From assembly GCA_029990175.1 (NCBI GenBank), contig JARKIP010000010.1, forward strand, positions 42,154,001 through 42,218,000: DNA of 64,000 nucleotides, written 5' to 3'. The notes under the pieces are model-generated. The model was not told the origin of the DNA. It saw only the letters and a program-made list of their open reading frames with translations, and searched no databases. Origin of the DNA: Petunia secreta. Its lineage: Eukaryota; Streptophyta; Magnoliopsida; Solanales; Solanaceae. Both the position numbers and the translations under genes were made by a program. Below, in pieces: positions 22,171 through 33,568 of the stretch (its first letter is position 1; each line of letters opens with the position of its first letter).

Positions 22171-24842
22171 ATGTCGTCATCTTCTCAAAATGTAACTGAC
22201 GCTGAACTTACTTCCATCGCGGCAGTCACCGGCACAGCCCCACCGCAGTCTGGTGCAGTAGTGGAGCAAGCTTCCACTGTTGCTGGTCCTTCAATGGATA
22301 AAAAAGGGAAAAAGCGAAAAGAGAGTAAGGTGAAGGATTATGGCCCCAAGAAATTGTGGTCGAAAATTCTTCCGAAGAGGTTCACTTATGAGAACGACTG
22401 CAAAGTTAGTGTTCAGAGTGAAGCAGAGCAAGGAAAAAAGAAGAATATCCCTATTGACTCGGTCTACTATACGATCACACCAGAATCGATACCACGAGTT
22501 CGGGAGGACTATGGTTGGAAGGTGGGCGACATCGATGTGATGTGCCCCCCAAGAAAGTCGACGTTGGTGACTCACGTCGAGGATCATTCCGTAGTGTTGA
22601 CCTATCCTTTCACGATCGGATTTTCTCTCCCGGTCGATAACGTGATCGAGGAATTTTGCAAAATGTACAACGTCTGCCTTGGGCATCTCTCTCCGATGAT
22701 ATGGAGAACGATAGTAATTATGCGATATATCGCAGAGGAGGCGGAAGTGGAGCTGACACTTCGCCATATTCTCAACATCTACTCCCCTCAAGTTTACAAA
22801 AGAGGGGTGATAAATTTAGCCAAATGAGGTCAGCGGGCCTTGATCTCTGACAACGATGACGATCTTCGGGGGGTGGGATCAACGCTTTGTCTTTATCCCT
22901 ACGAAGCAGTTAACCGACTACCAAGCGTTTGGAATCGAACCCGTAAGTGTTTTGTCTGTTCGTTTTTCTCTTTATGAGCGAATTTACGATCTCTAAATCT
23001 CAAAAGTTTTCCCAAATTTTTCAGCTGATGTGGTCATCTTCGACCAAGTTGCCGATATCATACCGTGGCTGATAAGGGTGCTCGACAAAACGACCAACAA
23101 TAAACGGGCTTGGAAACCGGTCGCGGCTTTGAAAAAGCTCAAAGCCAAAAATCATGGTAATTTTCAACCAAACATACGCTGGATTTGTAGTTTTGTTCCT
23201 TCGATGCTTTTTGACACCTCGAAAACATTTTCTCAGGCATCACTGGTGCTGGGGGTGAGCCAAGTGATGAAGAGGCTGAGCCCGAGGGCGGAGAGAAAGT
23301 CGATGACGCTCCTCCGCCGAAGAAGAAAAAGAAATCGTTCCAAGAGTTGAAAAACAAATATTTTCCCAAGGTGGTGGTGGTGGAAAAAGGGCAAGGGGGG
23401 CAGTTCATCGGCTGCGCCCCAGACCATAGAGGATGTGATCGCTGGAACAAGTTCAGTGGTTGCAGCGGCGAAAGCCGCTGAAGGAACGACCTCGGTCGTT
23501 GACATCGAGGGGGAAGAAACTGGGGACGAGTCAGGATCTGACCAGCTAGTGAGACGTCCCAAGAAACCAGTCAAGGAAAGACTCCAAGAGACAGCCATTC
23601 AACTCAAGGTGGCTGAACAAGGAGATCTTTCTGTTGACGATTATCATCTTTCCCCTGTAGCCGAAGAAGTCGATTCGGGTTCAGAGGGCTTGCCTAGTAG
23701 GGAAGGTGCCCTCGTTTCATTGGGCGTTGCCCCTGAAAACAGAGAGGAAATGATCGAGGCCTTTGATCACGAGTTCGAGGTGAGGGATCCAGCTAAAGGG
23801 AAAATGCTAGCTTTTGATCGGACAATAGCAACGACAAAATCCAAATACGATGAAGAGACGGGGTCATCGTTTTTTGGTGCGGATCATGCTGATCCGATCG
23901 TACCTCTCCCTCGGGGCGAAGAAGCTGCTGCCTTTGCCGCTTTAGGCGAATCTGAAAAGAGAGGTGGCAGGTCGCTTACGATCGAAGTGCCATCCAACGT
24001 TGATTTGCTAAGATGCCCGAAGCGGCTGGCTGATTATCTGTTCGATGTAATTGGCCTGATGGAGCAAGCTTGATTGAACACGCACGAAGATCTGAGTTTG
24101 CCTTCTCAGATTTATTTTAGCGCCCTCAGGGTAAATTCCATACTTAGAATTCTTTTCATTCGTTGCATAGCTGCACAGATTTTTATGAACTTTAGCTGTA
24201 ACTTGTTTTCAGAACTGCATAATGGCGATCGAAACTGCCGATCGGATTCGCCAGCTTCAAGATGGGGCTAAAGTTTTGAACGAGCAAATCATTCATCTTA
24301 CTTCGGCTGGAGAAGGTCTGCATCGAAAGCTAAAAGCTGCAGAGGCCAAGTATGCCGAACTTCTTGCCAACTTTGGCAAGAGTACGAATGAACATGCTCT
24401 TCGTCAAACGGAGTTGGAATCCCAGATCCGAGCTTTGAACGCACAGTTGAGTGAGCACGAAGCCAATTCCGATCTGAAGGTGGCCGAACTTACCTCTGCT
24501 TTGGAGAGCAAAGATAGAGAATTGGCTGATCATTTCGAAGAATTGAGTGTTCTTCGTAAAGGCAACGAAGATCTAAAGGTTCAAGCTGATAGCTTATCGG
24601 AAAGGAACTTGTTGCTTCAAAAGGAATCTACCATTCTAAGGCGTGACCTTGAGGAAGAGTTTGAAAAGATGAAGGATTTGATCCTTGCTGAATCAAGGCA
24701 CAATGTCCTTAGGGAAATGCTAGACCGAAATGTCGACATTCCTACCGAATTGAGCGAAGCTATTGCCATTGTGCGGTTGGCTTGTGAAGATCTTGGTCTC
24801 CCAGCGAGTTCCTCCGATGAAGGTTCCGATGGTGATGCATGA
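22171..24842 (+). pseudogene. Antisense spliced gene of element A (Transposase_28-like plus coiled coil), decayed
   Basis: Start MSSSSQ at 22171, matching MSAT starts in B and C; the ATG at 22111 is probably leader. Exon 1 runs to the donor CCC|GTAAGT at about 22945 and holds the block TYPFTIGFSLPVDNVIEEFC near 22600, shared with B and C. Further candidate exons: about 23025-23155, about 23236-24130 and 24212-24842, bounded by TTTTCAG, TTCTCAG and TTTTCAG acceptors. The last exon is a coiled coil of about 200 residues with an acidic end (SSSDEGSDGDA). Breaks: TGA at 22825, a one-base frameshift in a G run near 22868, and TGA near 24071. Role unknown; related extra ORFs are known in Tat elements. 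Confidence 0.7.
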
Positions 24843-25971
24843 ATTGTAGCTGTTTTCGACTTGTTGTTTTAGTCTTTTTTTTTTTGAGATCTGATGTAAT
24901 GTGGTCGTATGACCAGCTATGTACATAGATATTTTGTATGAATGAAATTATTTTCCTTTCATTCTTGTATTGTTTTTTCCGAAGATGATTTAATCATTTG
25001 AAAGTTTTGACGTATAACGATAGTCGTCGAAGGAGGTGATTGGGGCCCAATGTCTTAGTGCGTAGTAAAGAATGACGTCTCACTTTCACGTAATGCACTT
25101 CTTCGAACATTTTTATGAGTTCGGAATGAAAAAATCATTTAACACTTGGTGAAAAAATTGGAATTGTAAAATTCGCTCATATTTGAAGCGATCACTTGAG
25201 TCGGACAAATGTGAAAAGTTGAAAATATAAACCAAAGTGTTTGCATTTTATTGAAATGAGCCGCTAAGTGGCTTTTAATACATTTTGGATCGTGTATTTC
25301 GATCGATTACAAGATGCGGCCGTTTAAAGAGGCAGACTTTTGATCGCTAATGGATCGTTTACATGAACGGATAACCATTGACTTTTGAATAAAAACGTCA
25401 AGGTTTGACACATCCGATGAAGTTTGATCTCTAATTCGAACGAGTCCCCAGTCCGAGTGCGTGTTGGGGTCTTCGAGCTTCGGTCAAATTTTGAACGAGT
25501 CCCCAGTTCGAGTGAACGTAAGAACTTTTGCCGAATTTTGAACGAGTCCCCAGTTCGAGTAAACATTGGAACTTTTGCCGAATTTTGAACGAGTCCCCAG
25601 TTCTTGGGCAGTCCCCAGTATCCGTTGATGACAATCATGCTGACTCCATCTCCCCCCCCCCCCCCCCCCAATGTTTGGATGTGAAGAATGAGTGGCCGAA
25701 CACTGGTCCTAAAACGGAGTCATTGAGAAAACAAAAACCGATAAACCGTTATAGATGAAGACCACGTTAGAATGTTCGTCAGACTTGTCGACCCCGATCG
25801 GAGCGTTTTGAGCTCAAGTGTTCGTGGGTGATGTTTGTCATCATTCGATTCCAACTATGCCTATCATCTAAAAGTGTTAGTATCAAATAATCGATTAAAC
25901 AACTCTTTCCGATGGAGGAAGAATGAAAATTTGCGAAAGTAAAAGATGAGAATTGATGATACCGTAGAACC
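24843..25971. other. Region between convergent antisense gene and pol ends of A
   Basis: 3' untranslated sequence of the two convergent genes. It holds a TG-rich tail after the antisense gene (about 24880-24980), a short tandem repeat (25439-25615) and a run of about 18 C (25652-25669). No gene is supported. Confidence 0.5.
25439..25615. repeat. Short tandem repeat, about 47-bp unit
   Basis: AACGAGTCCCCAG starts at 25439, 25494, 25541 and 25588 (spacings 55, 47, 47). The two middle units are nearly identical, with ACTTTTGCCGAATTTTG between cores. Confidence 0.8.
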
Positions 25972-26731
25972 TCAAAAGTAGTACTTTTTCAATTGTGTGA
26001 TATTCCAATTGAAGTCGACCGGCTTGGAATCCATTGTTTCGAGTTTGTATGATCCTTTCCCGATTACTGCTTTGACCCGATAGGGTCCTTCCCAATTTGC
26101 TCCTAGCTTACCTTCGTTGGGCTCATCCTTTTTCGGTCTTTTGATCTTCAGCACATAGCCACCTACATTAAAAGACCGATACCTGATTTTTTTGTTGAGG
26201 TAGTTTTCTGCCCTTTGTTTCTGTGCTTGTATTCGAACAAATGCCATGTCCCTTTTTGCTTCGACCAGGTTTAGATCTATCAACATGGCTTCTTTGTTTG
26301 CTTCTTCGGTGGAGTGGGCAAACCGAAGACTGGGTTCTCCCACTTCCACCGGTATCAGTGCTTATGCTCCGTAGACAAGTGAGAATGGTGTTTCTCCGGT
26401 GCTGTGTTTCACCGTTGTCCGATGAGCCCACAGCGCTCCGAGGAGTTCGTTCGGCCAGTTGCCCTTTGAATCATCCATCCTTTTCTTCAAATACTCGATT
26501 ATTGTTTTGTTGGAAGATTCAGCCTGTCCATTTGCACTGGGGTGATAAGGTGTTGAGGCAATTCGCTTGATCCCCTATTTTTCGAAGAAGGCAGTAATCC
26601 GTCTTCCTACAAACTGTTTACCGTTATCGCATGTGATCTCTTTCGGGATCCCAAAACGACAGATAATATTTTGATGAATAAATTTAATGACTTCTTGTTC
26701 ACGAATTTTAGCTAAAGCAATTGCTTCTTTC
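25972..26731 (-). pseudogene. Integrase fragment of element A, C-terminal part
   Basis: The minus strand encodes the second half of the integrase core: CDNGKQFVG with the second catalytic Asp near 26620, then the NGQAES block with the catalytic Glu near 26528. The C-terminal region has NWEGPYRVKAVIGKGSYKLE and ends WNITQLKKYYF. It closely resembles the integrase end of element C. Stops interrupt it at about 26574 (TAG at a Trp position) and about 26362 (TAA). It breaks off at 26731 against the second T LTR. The first 37 or so codons of the open frame that crosses this point are LTR sequence. Confidence 0.8.
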
Positions 26732-26896
26732 TGTGCAATTCCTCCGTTGTAAGGAAAATGGTTTTTTCTCAGAGATTCTAAGTAAGAGGTTCCATTATTT
26801 TCGAAAGAAGGTTTCAATTTGAAAGCACTTTCGAAAATCCACAAAATGTGGTTAATCCTTCGGTTTTCACAAAATAGCTAAATAAATGCGATTTAC

Positions 26897-27080
26897 AAAA
26901 ATATTTAACTTTCAATTAAAAGCGTCACTAACAGAAGCGGACCCAGGATTTCAACTCAGTGGGGCACAAGATAAAATTGAAGAAAAGAGAAAATATTTAA
27001 CTTTCAATTAAAAGCGTCACTAACAGAAGCGGACCCAGGATTTCAACTCAGTGGGGCACAAGATAAAATTGAAGAAAAGA
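26897..27080. repeat. 92-bp tandem duplication spanning the LTR-MITE junction
   Basis: The stretch AAATATTTAACTTTC ... GAAGAAAAGAG, covering the last about 35 bases of LTR and the first about 57 bases of the MITE, is present twice in direct tandem at a 92-bp spacing. Because it includes both, the duplication happened after the MITE landed. Confidence 0.85.
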
Positions 27081-27305
27081 GTATAAAGAAAATTGTAGGA
27101 GCTGGGATTCGAACCCAAGTCTCCAACTTAGGAGCCAACTTTAAACATCTGTGTTACCAATGCACCCAATTAGCTTTTGTTCTTTTGGGTGCACATTTAA
27201 ATATATATACACGTTTTCTGTCATATATACATATATATACGCACAATTTTTTCCGACGCCAGCGGGTGTCGGTGCACCCACCCCCACCATGTAGGTCCGC
27301 CCCTG
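26932..27305. mobile_element. hAT-type MITE with tRNA-like segment
   Basis: Ends CAGAAGCGGACC and GGTCCGCCCCTG form imperfect terminal inverted repeats. The 8-bp GTCACTAA at 26924-26931 is repeated at 27306-27313, the target duplication size of hAT elements. The first LTR copy, without the insertion, has a single GTCACTAA here. Inside, on the minus strand, GGGTTCGAATCCC (about 27104-27116) resembles a tRNA B box, with a weaker A-box-like GGTGCATTGGTAA upstream. There is no transposase. Confidence 0.8.
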
Positions 27306-30279
27306 GTCACTAATTGAATTTAAAATCAAGTATACATGAAAAGGTAGGGAAAATAAATGACTTTAATAAGAAAATTAATTGACTTGAAGACTTCATCAAA
27401 GTTGTATTTTAAAAGTAATTTTAAGATTATTACAAATTGGCTTGCACGCATTATTTAACTAAAAGATTCAAAATTCCTAAAATAAGATGGAAATTCAAAA
27501 GAAATAAACTATTCACAAAATAACTCAATAAATAAACATTCATTCATAAATAGAAAGTTATTCTATAAAATTATTTATATGAGAAATTTCTATAGACATG
27601 GATTATTACGGGATAAGGGAAAGAGAAGGTTAGAAGGTAGAACCCGGAGATTGCGGATTGAATGACTATTTTTTATTTTTTACATAATGCCCATGAGCCT
27701 AAGTTATATTAAGCGGCTCAACAAAGCATTTTTAAAATTCTAAGTCTTCACTTCTTAAAAGCTTGAGCCCGAACTCGACCCCAAGTGACTCCAATGCAAT
27801 GTATACAATCCCAATTTGCGAGTTTTAGCCAACTCATTCCCCAAGTTGTAGTATGCACAAGAAATGGGAGATAAAGATTAGCACATTTTCATATAAGAAA
27901 CATCAACAAAATGCAGATCACAAGAATTACAACATTTCTCTTAAGAAAGTATAGGAGATTAACAACCAGATAGCTCATACCAAGGTTTTACTCACCTATT
28001 CATTACACATGTAGGCATACTTAACAACAAAACTTAAATCACACAGCTAAGAAAGTATTTTGGCAGGAAGAACTCAGATAATAAGGAAAACTCATATGCA
28101 TTGCCACACTTCATTGTATTAAAATAAACAGATCCAAAACAAACGTGAATAAATTTCAGGACACAAGTTCACTTCTCATGGAGAGCATTCAAGGACATTT
28201 TTAAGATTTTGTTTCACACGTAGCAAACAGGAAATGACATGCATCTAATATGAAACTAGAGCAGCTTCTATAACAAATTGACATCCAAACCTCGAGCTCA
28301 CACATCCACTCTAATACTCTCTGAACTTGTTACACAAGCTATCTAGACAGCCCCTAAGCAAGCTTCCCTGCCTCTAAGAACAACTAACATATGCAGCACA
28401 CTATAAGCTCCCTCCAAGAAGCTACCTACACTCTCTATACCCAGAGCTAAACCAGAAAACAACCTGCACATCCTCAGTCTAGAAACTGCACTCACACAAG
28501 CCCATACCAGAAACAAATGGAGACAAGCTACATCCTCACACTGCTTCTCATACACATACATATCTACTGAACAAAGACCTGGACAAACAACTAGCCCCTG
28601 CAATACCTCATACCTAACAGACATCCACACACCAAAGAGACTTCACAAAATCACTTACAGACACTCATTCTGCACATATATCAGGAAACCTGACAAACTT
28701 GCTCTACTTCTACATGCCCTGAGCCAAACCAATGAACAAACCCCTATTACTTACTGAACTAAGCTTCCTGATTCAATACCCTTTCAAACAAACAGAGAAC
28801 TAGAAACAAGAACTACTTCCAGCACCCAGACAATAGGTCATAGCCATAAGAATTCATCCCAATCAGAAAGCACTTCATTCAAAATCTAAACTCCTGAGAA
28901 ATCTGCTTCTACATTTTCAACTCAATAGAAAAAAACCAGACACAAGGGGAAACAACAGGGAGTTACTATCACATTGGTAAAAGAAACAAAAATTTCGTTT
29001 TCGTCTGATATAAGCATGAAATTAAGGCTAAGAAGACCAGCTAACAACTATTATCTTTAAACTATTCTATGTTCTACACTTGAAAGGATCATCCAAGCTA
29101 CGCTTTATGCATATGTGTTGATTAAAATTTCACTAACAAAATACCTTAACCTAATCATATTGACTTAACAAGCTTGATTTAATTTAAACAAACAAACTGA
29201 AGCAGATAAACACACCATAGAGCAAAAACATTAAATAATAGGAATCACTGACCTTTTGCGAGGCAGTGAAACGAGGCGGTTGGCCTGAAGTCCTTACTCC
29301 CAAACAAACAATGAAAACTCAACGATTCACAAAATTTAAAGGTCGGAAATTAGGAAGGAAAAATAAAATCGCTTATTAAAAAAAGCACAAAGAGGATCCT
29401 TGTTTCCGAAGTCCCTCAATTCCTTCAACCAAAATCCGACCCCTAAATCTGTGAATCGTAGGGGTATTTATAGGTGAAGTTTGGGGTCTAAAATGAGGTT
29501 CAAATCGATGTGGGAAAATGGGTGTAAAATGATGAAAACAAATCGGATACGTTGGATTCAAAATGGACGCTCATATTTATCATGACTTGGACGATTTTAG
29601 TTGGTTTTTGATGGATAAGGTTCGTACCTTAAAGGACAATGCTGGATTCTTCCTATTCGCCCACTGTACGACCAAAAACAGCTGGATTTGATATAATCCG
29701 GCGTTGTTTGAGGGATTGGGGTTCTTGGGGGATCGGGTCGCGGGTTGGATTTCTGGAAATGGGAAGTAGACGGGTGTGTGTGTATTGTATATATTATCAG
29801 TAGATATTGCACAAATAAGCTTGTTTTGCAGACTTGGAATGAAATTAGCCCCCCCTAATTTAGATTTTAATAGGCAAGTGGAGGAATTGCAAGGGTAAGC
29901 TAAAATTAAGGCTGGGTTTGCACATTTATCCTGTTTTAGAACGGATTAGGGAATTTAGGAATTGCGTGGGTAGATTGAATTTAAGGCTGCACATTATGAT
30001 TTTAACCTTTATTTTAAAATTGAATTTATTTAAAATAATTAGACACTGGTTAAAATATTTCGGGATAAAATTGGGTGTCAACAGTTCCAAGTTAGCATCG
30101 ATCTTATATGAAACAAGTCTTGCAAGCAAAATTATTCTAAGTGTTCAGCTCAAAAATTCCTAAGGCAAAATGAAAGCTAACACTTAAAGGCAAAGGCAAA
30201 TTCATTCATAAAAGGCCCGAAGGCGACATAAGTTATTTACGTCAAAAGCCCAGAGGCTATAGCAAAAACAAAAAGAAAA

Positions 30280-33206
30280 CTAAGCAGGAAAAGTTACAAA
30301 GGACAAGCTAAGACCGAGGACTGTCCCCACCTCGGGGTTCCCTTCTTCAGCTCTTTCCTCATCATCGTCATCGCTTTCCTCGCCACTTTCATCGTCTTCG
30401 TATTCCTTATTATCTGAACCTTCACTCGATGGAAGCTCATCCACTATCTTTTGAGCTTCGGCGGCGGCGTTTCGCGCCTTAACAATTTCCTCATCTAAAG
30501 TGATCTCCCCCACTTTAACTTGCTCCAGTGTGTCGAGCCGAGATTTACAACGACCTATGCCTCCTCAAACTTTGCCCTCGTGGCCCTAACTTCGGCTCGC
30601 TTGTTGAAATCTGCAATTTTCCTCCGAAGTCATGCAACTTCATTCTTAAGAACTGGTAACTGATCCACTTGGCTTTGCAATCGGCCAAGTTGGGCTGTAT
30701 AATCCCTCAACTTAGCGCGATATTTCTCGCTATTTTCAAGGACTTCAGCCTTAGCAAGAGTTACTTCGAGCCGCTTGACCTCCAAGTTCAGCCTCGTGCG
30801 CTCTACCATGAACTCATTGTTCAACACTTAAAAACGAGCCTCAGATGCGGCCAAAGCTTTACGACCATCTGCTTCAGACTTGGCGGCAGCCTCACGAACC
30901 CGTCCCAGCTTTTTGTTCAAAGTATCCAGTTGCACTTGCAGTTCGGTGATTTTCGCCACAAATCCCTTATTCTGTTCCCTCCAAGCATCTGTTACAGCTT
31001 GGACCTGCTCGGCTCGCTCACGCTACAAATGAATAGTTTTCAGGGCGAGGACCAAACTCTGAATAAGAAAAGGAAGCGGTTAATGCTAAGTATTGAGAAA
31101 ATAATGGAGCAGAAGTGTTGAAAGATATGGAGACTTACGTGAAGGGCAGAGGCAGCCGAGGTGCCCATCAAGTTCATAGGGTTGAATGTGCTAAGGACCT
31201 TCTCTTCGGTAGGTTCAAGCAACGCGTCGAGGCCTAAGATGTCAGGCTTGGTTCCATCTAATAAGTTAGAACCAGTTGGAAGCTCCAAAATCCTAGGAGT
31301 TGTTGCTGGAACTCGAATGGGCTCATGAGCAGCTCGAACCATATTTGAAACCAAGTCATCACCAACTTTGGCCTTTCCTTTCCTCTTGGCAGCTTCCTAA
31401 TCAGACTCCTCGATATTAATCACCTCTGTCTCTTTAGGGGCCTCGGGGACTGATTTAGGAGTCACTTCGGGAACCGCCTCGGGCGCCTCTTCATCAGGCT
31501 CATCAATTAAGCCTCGGCACTGTTCAGCCACTGCCTCGAAAGCTGGGGCAGTGGTCACCTCTACACGGGGCCGCTTCGCCTTAGTAGGCCTTTGAGACAA
31601 CTCTATTCCTCTTTGAATCTGTGGAGGAAGGGGGAGAAAGCTTATAGGTAAAAATTGAAATAGGGGTTGAAATACTTTTAAACCGACCAATAAGGATATC
31701 TTCACCTTTTGAAGTCCCTTTGCTCGGTGAGCCCTTGGACTTCCTCTCCTCGGCGAGCTGCTTCGCCAAGCTCGCCATCTGGCTAACACCATCCTTGGTA
31801 TCAACAACTGTCTTCTCCTTCTTCTCTTTCTTTTTCTCTTTCTTCTTCTCATTCTTCTCTTCATCCTCCTTCTCATCCCCCTCGGTATCCTTGGCAGCTT
31901 TGTTGGGGAAACCTAAAAGAGAAAAGAGGGAAAATGTTAGAGATGTTGGTTTGAAATATATGCAAAGAGAAAAAACTCAAACGTGATGAATAACTCCCCA
32001 TGCCTCTTGCATACCCAACTATTCTCCTTTTTGGCATCCATAATTATCCATTGCCGAAGAGGGCACTTTTTCTTTACCATCAGTGCTGTAACCCACGCAA
32101 GCAAGTCCTTCGGTGGGTTAACAGAGACTTTGTTAGATGCATACAACAAACACAACAATGTGTAAATACAAGTTAAAGTAACCGAAGTAAGAAGCCAAGC
32201 AGTGGTACTTACGTCGGGCATTCCACTCCTCGGGGAAGTCAGGATCGGCTGATGATAGCTTTATCGGAATAAGAATATAGCGATCACACCAACCTCGGTC
32301 GCCATGGTCTTCGCTTTTGCTCAGAATGGTGTATTCTTCACGGGGTAAGAAGGCTACGACCCCAACCTTGTGAAAGTAGGGATAGTAAAGGGCGATCAAA
32401 TGTTGAAAAGTAAAACGCAACCGGCCTTTTGACTTAAAAATTTGAGGTCCTGAACAACCCTCCAAACCCCCGGGGCCCAACTGAGCCAAGCATAGATTGT
32501 ACGGCCGACAAAAAGTGTCAATTATCTGATGAACAGGCAAGATGAAACTTATGGTGAAAGTGTATGTGTAGACAGAAGAATACCCAGGAACATGGTGAGA
32601 AACACAAGTGTTCGGGGCTGGAATTCTTATCTCCACCTTGGGCCCCCATTTGCAGTCTGCCCGAATAGTTTCTATCAGATCTTCGGTTATCAAACTCGGT
32701 GTGACATGCACCGGTATGTTCCTATCCAAATCACGATGAACCTCAGATTGAGCTTGGACCTTAAGATCTTTGTCATTGCTGAAATCCGAAGGGATAACCA
32801 ACCGAGGTTCAATTTCCTTCTCAATGGGAATTTTCTTCCTAGACTTCTTCGAAGTACTAGCTTTGGCCTTCATCTCGGTGCTGTCTGTCACCTCGGTACC
32901 ATCATCTTTGTTACTGACCTCTTCAGCGTCAACAGCATCATCGTCTACGACGTCATCTCCTATGACGTCATCTTCACCGCCACCATCGACGTCATCACTT
33001 ACCTAAATTTTATCGCACCCCGCTATGGCCTTGCGCTGCCTAGAACCACCCGCTAAGGACGTCGTCTCCTCATCGATGCTCTCTGGGATAATGAATTTGA
33101 GTGGTTGTATGATATTTAACAGCTCGTCGCCGGTAATCATGGCGGCGGGACTCATTGCCTTCTCGCTTGAATCACTTGAGCCTTGAGCATAATTTGTTGC
33201 AGACAT
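30280..33206 (-). pseudogene. Antisense spliced gene of element B, decayed
   Basis: Start MSATNYAQ at 33206. Exon 1 (33206 to about 32213) has the blocks EPRLVIPSDFSNDKDLKVQA and IPVHVTPSLITED, then the Transposase_28-like domain (SFILPVHQIIDTFCRPYNLC; FTFQHLIALYYPYFHKVGVV). Later exons encode a short basic domain (VSVNPPKDLLAWVTALM), a charged low-complexity part and a coiled coil ending in an acidic tail. Breaks: TAG near 33002, a local frameshift of about 20 residues with two compensating indels (about 32470-32410), and stops in the coiled coil (about 30828 and 30630). Compared with C, the acceptor of intron 1 reads CAT for CAG and the donor of intron 2 reads GG for GT. Confidence 0.75.
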
Positions 33207-33339
33207 TGTTGAAATCTTTTAAGGAAAAAGGCTCCCAAGAACTTGAAAATAAGAGAGGGTTTTGATAAAAGTTGATGGACAATTTCTTGTTCACTGTTGC
33301 TAAGTAATTACAAGTGGAGCAAGTGATGATTCAAATGGT

Positions 33340-33349
33340 GTATTTATAG
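33340..33349 (-). promoter_or_regulatory. TATA box of the antisense gene of element B
   Basis: On the minus strand CCTATAAATA lies about 135 bp before the start codon. Upstream (33397-33410) is CCGAACGGTCACGC, nearly identical to a motif in the same position in element C. Confidence 0.6.
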
Positions 33350-33549
33350 GAAAAAAAGTAATCATTATTGTAATGTTGGAAAGGCCAAGGGAAACAGCGT
33401 GACCGTTCGGAACCAACCAACAGTCGCCACGTTTGGCGCGTCAGAAAGTTAAAGTGATTAAATTAATTTTGAATTTCTTGGCGTATATTTCGTCGCGTCG
33501 ATCTCTGGCTCAAATTCATTCCACTCCTTGGTGACTCTGGAACTCGCCC

Positions 33550-33568
33550 GAGGAGTGGGAGGACTATT
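33550..33568 (+). promoter_or_regulatory. Polypurine tract region of element B
   Basis: GAGGAGTGGGAGGACTATT immediately precedes the LTR start TGTATTAGG. The matching position in element C (minus strand) reads GAGGAGTGGGAGGACTATC. Confidence 0.7.

Larger units (their letters stand above)
20760..26731 (-). mobile_element. Tat-type gypsy element A, 3' part
   Basis: gag-pol lies on the minus strand, so its 3' LTR is at the left (ending 21808). Next is a gene on the + strand (22171-24842), then the C-terminal part of integrase on the minus strand (25972-26731), cut off exactly where the second T LTR begins. gag, protease, reverse transcriptase and RNase H are missing. The layout matches complete element C, so A is a 5'-deleted relative. 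The left end is approximate. Confidence 0.75.
26732..30083 (-). repeat. Long LTR of the T family, copy 2
   Basis: It begins TGTGCAATTCC and ends GGGTGTCAACA, like 10891-13899, in the same orientation and collinear throughout except for a MITE insertion (26932-27305) and a shorter C run near 29850. A minus-strand TATA box lies near 29462-29475. Flanks are CTTTC on the left and GTTCC on the right, so there is no target duplication and it is not a simple solo LTR. It abuts truncated element A on the left and truncated element B on the right. Confidence 0.75.

Noticed and set aside
27090..27180. Possible tRNA gene
   Set aside because: A B-box-like sequence is present but no cloverleaf can be completed and it sits inside a MITE.
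26727..30088. Solo LTR with target duplication
   Set aside because: The flanking bases CTTTC and GTTCC do not match and both neighbours are truncated elements.
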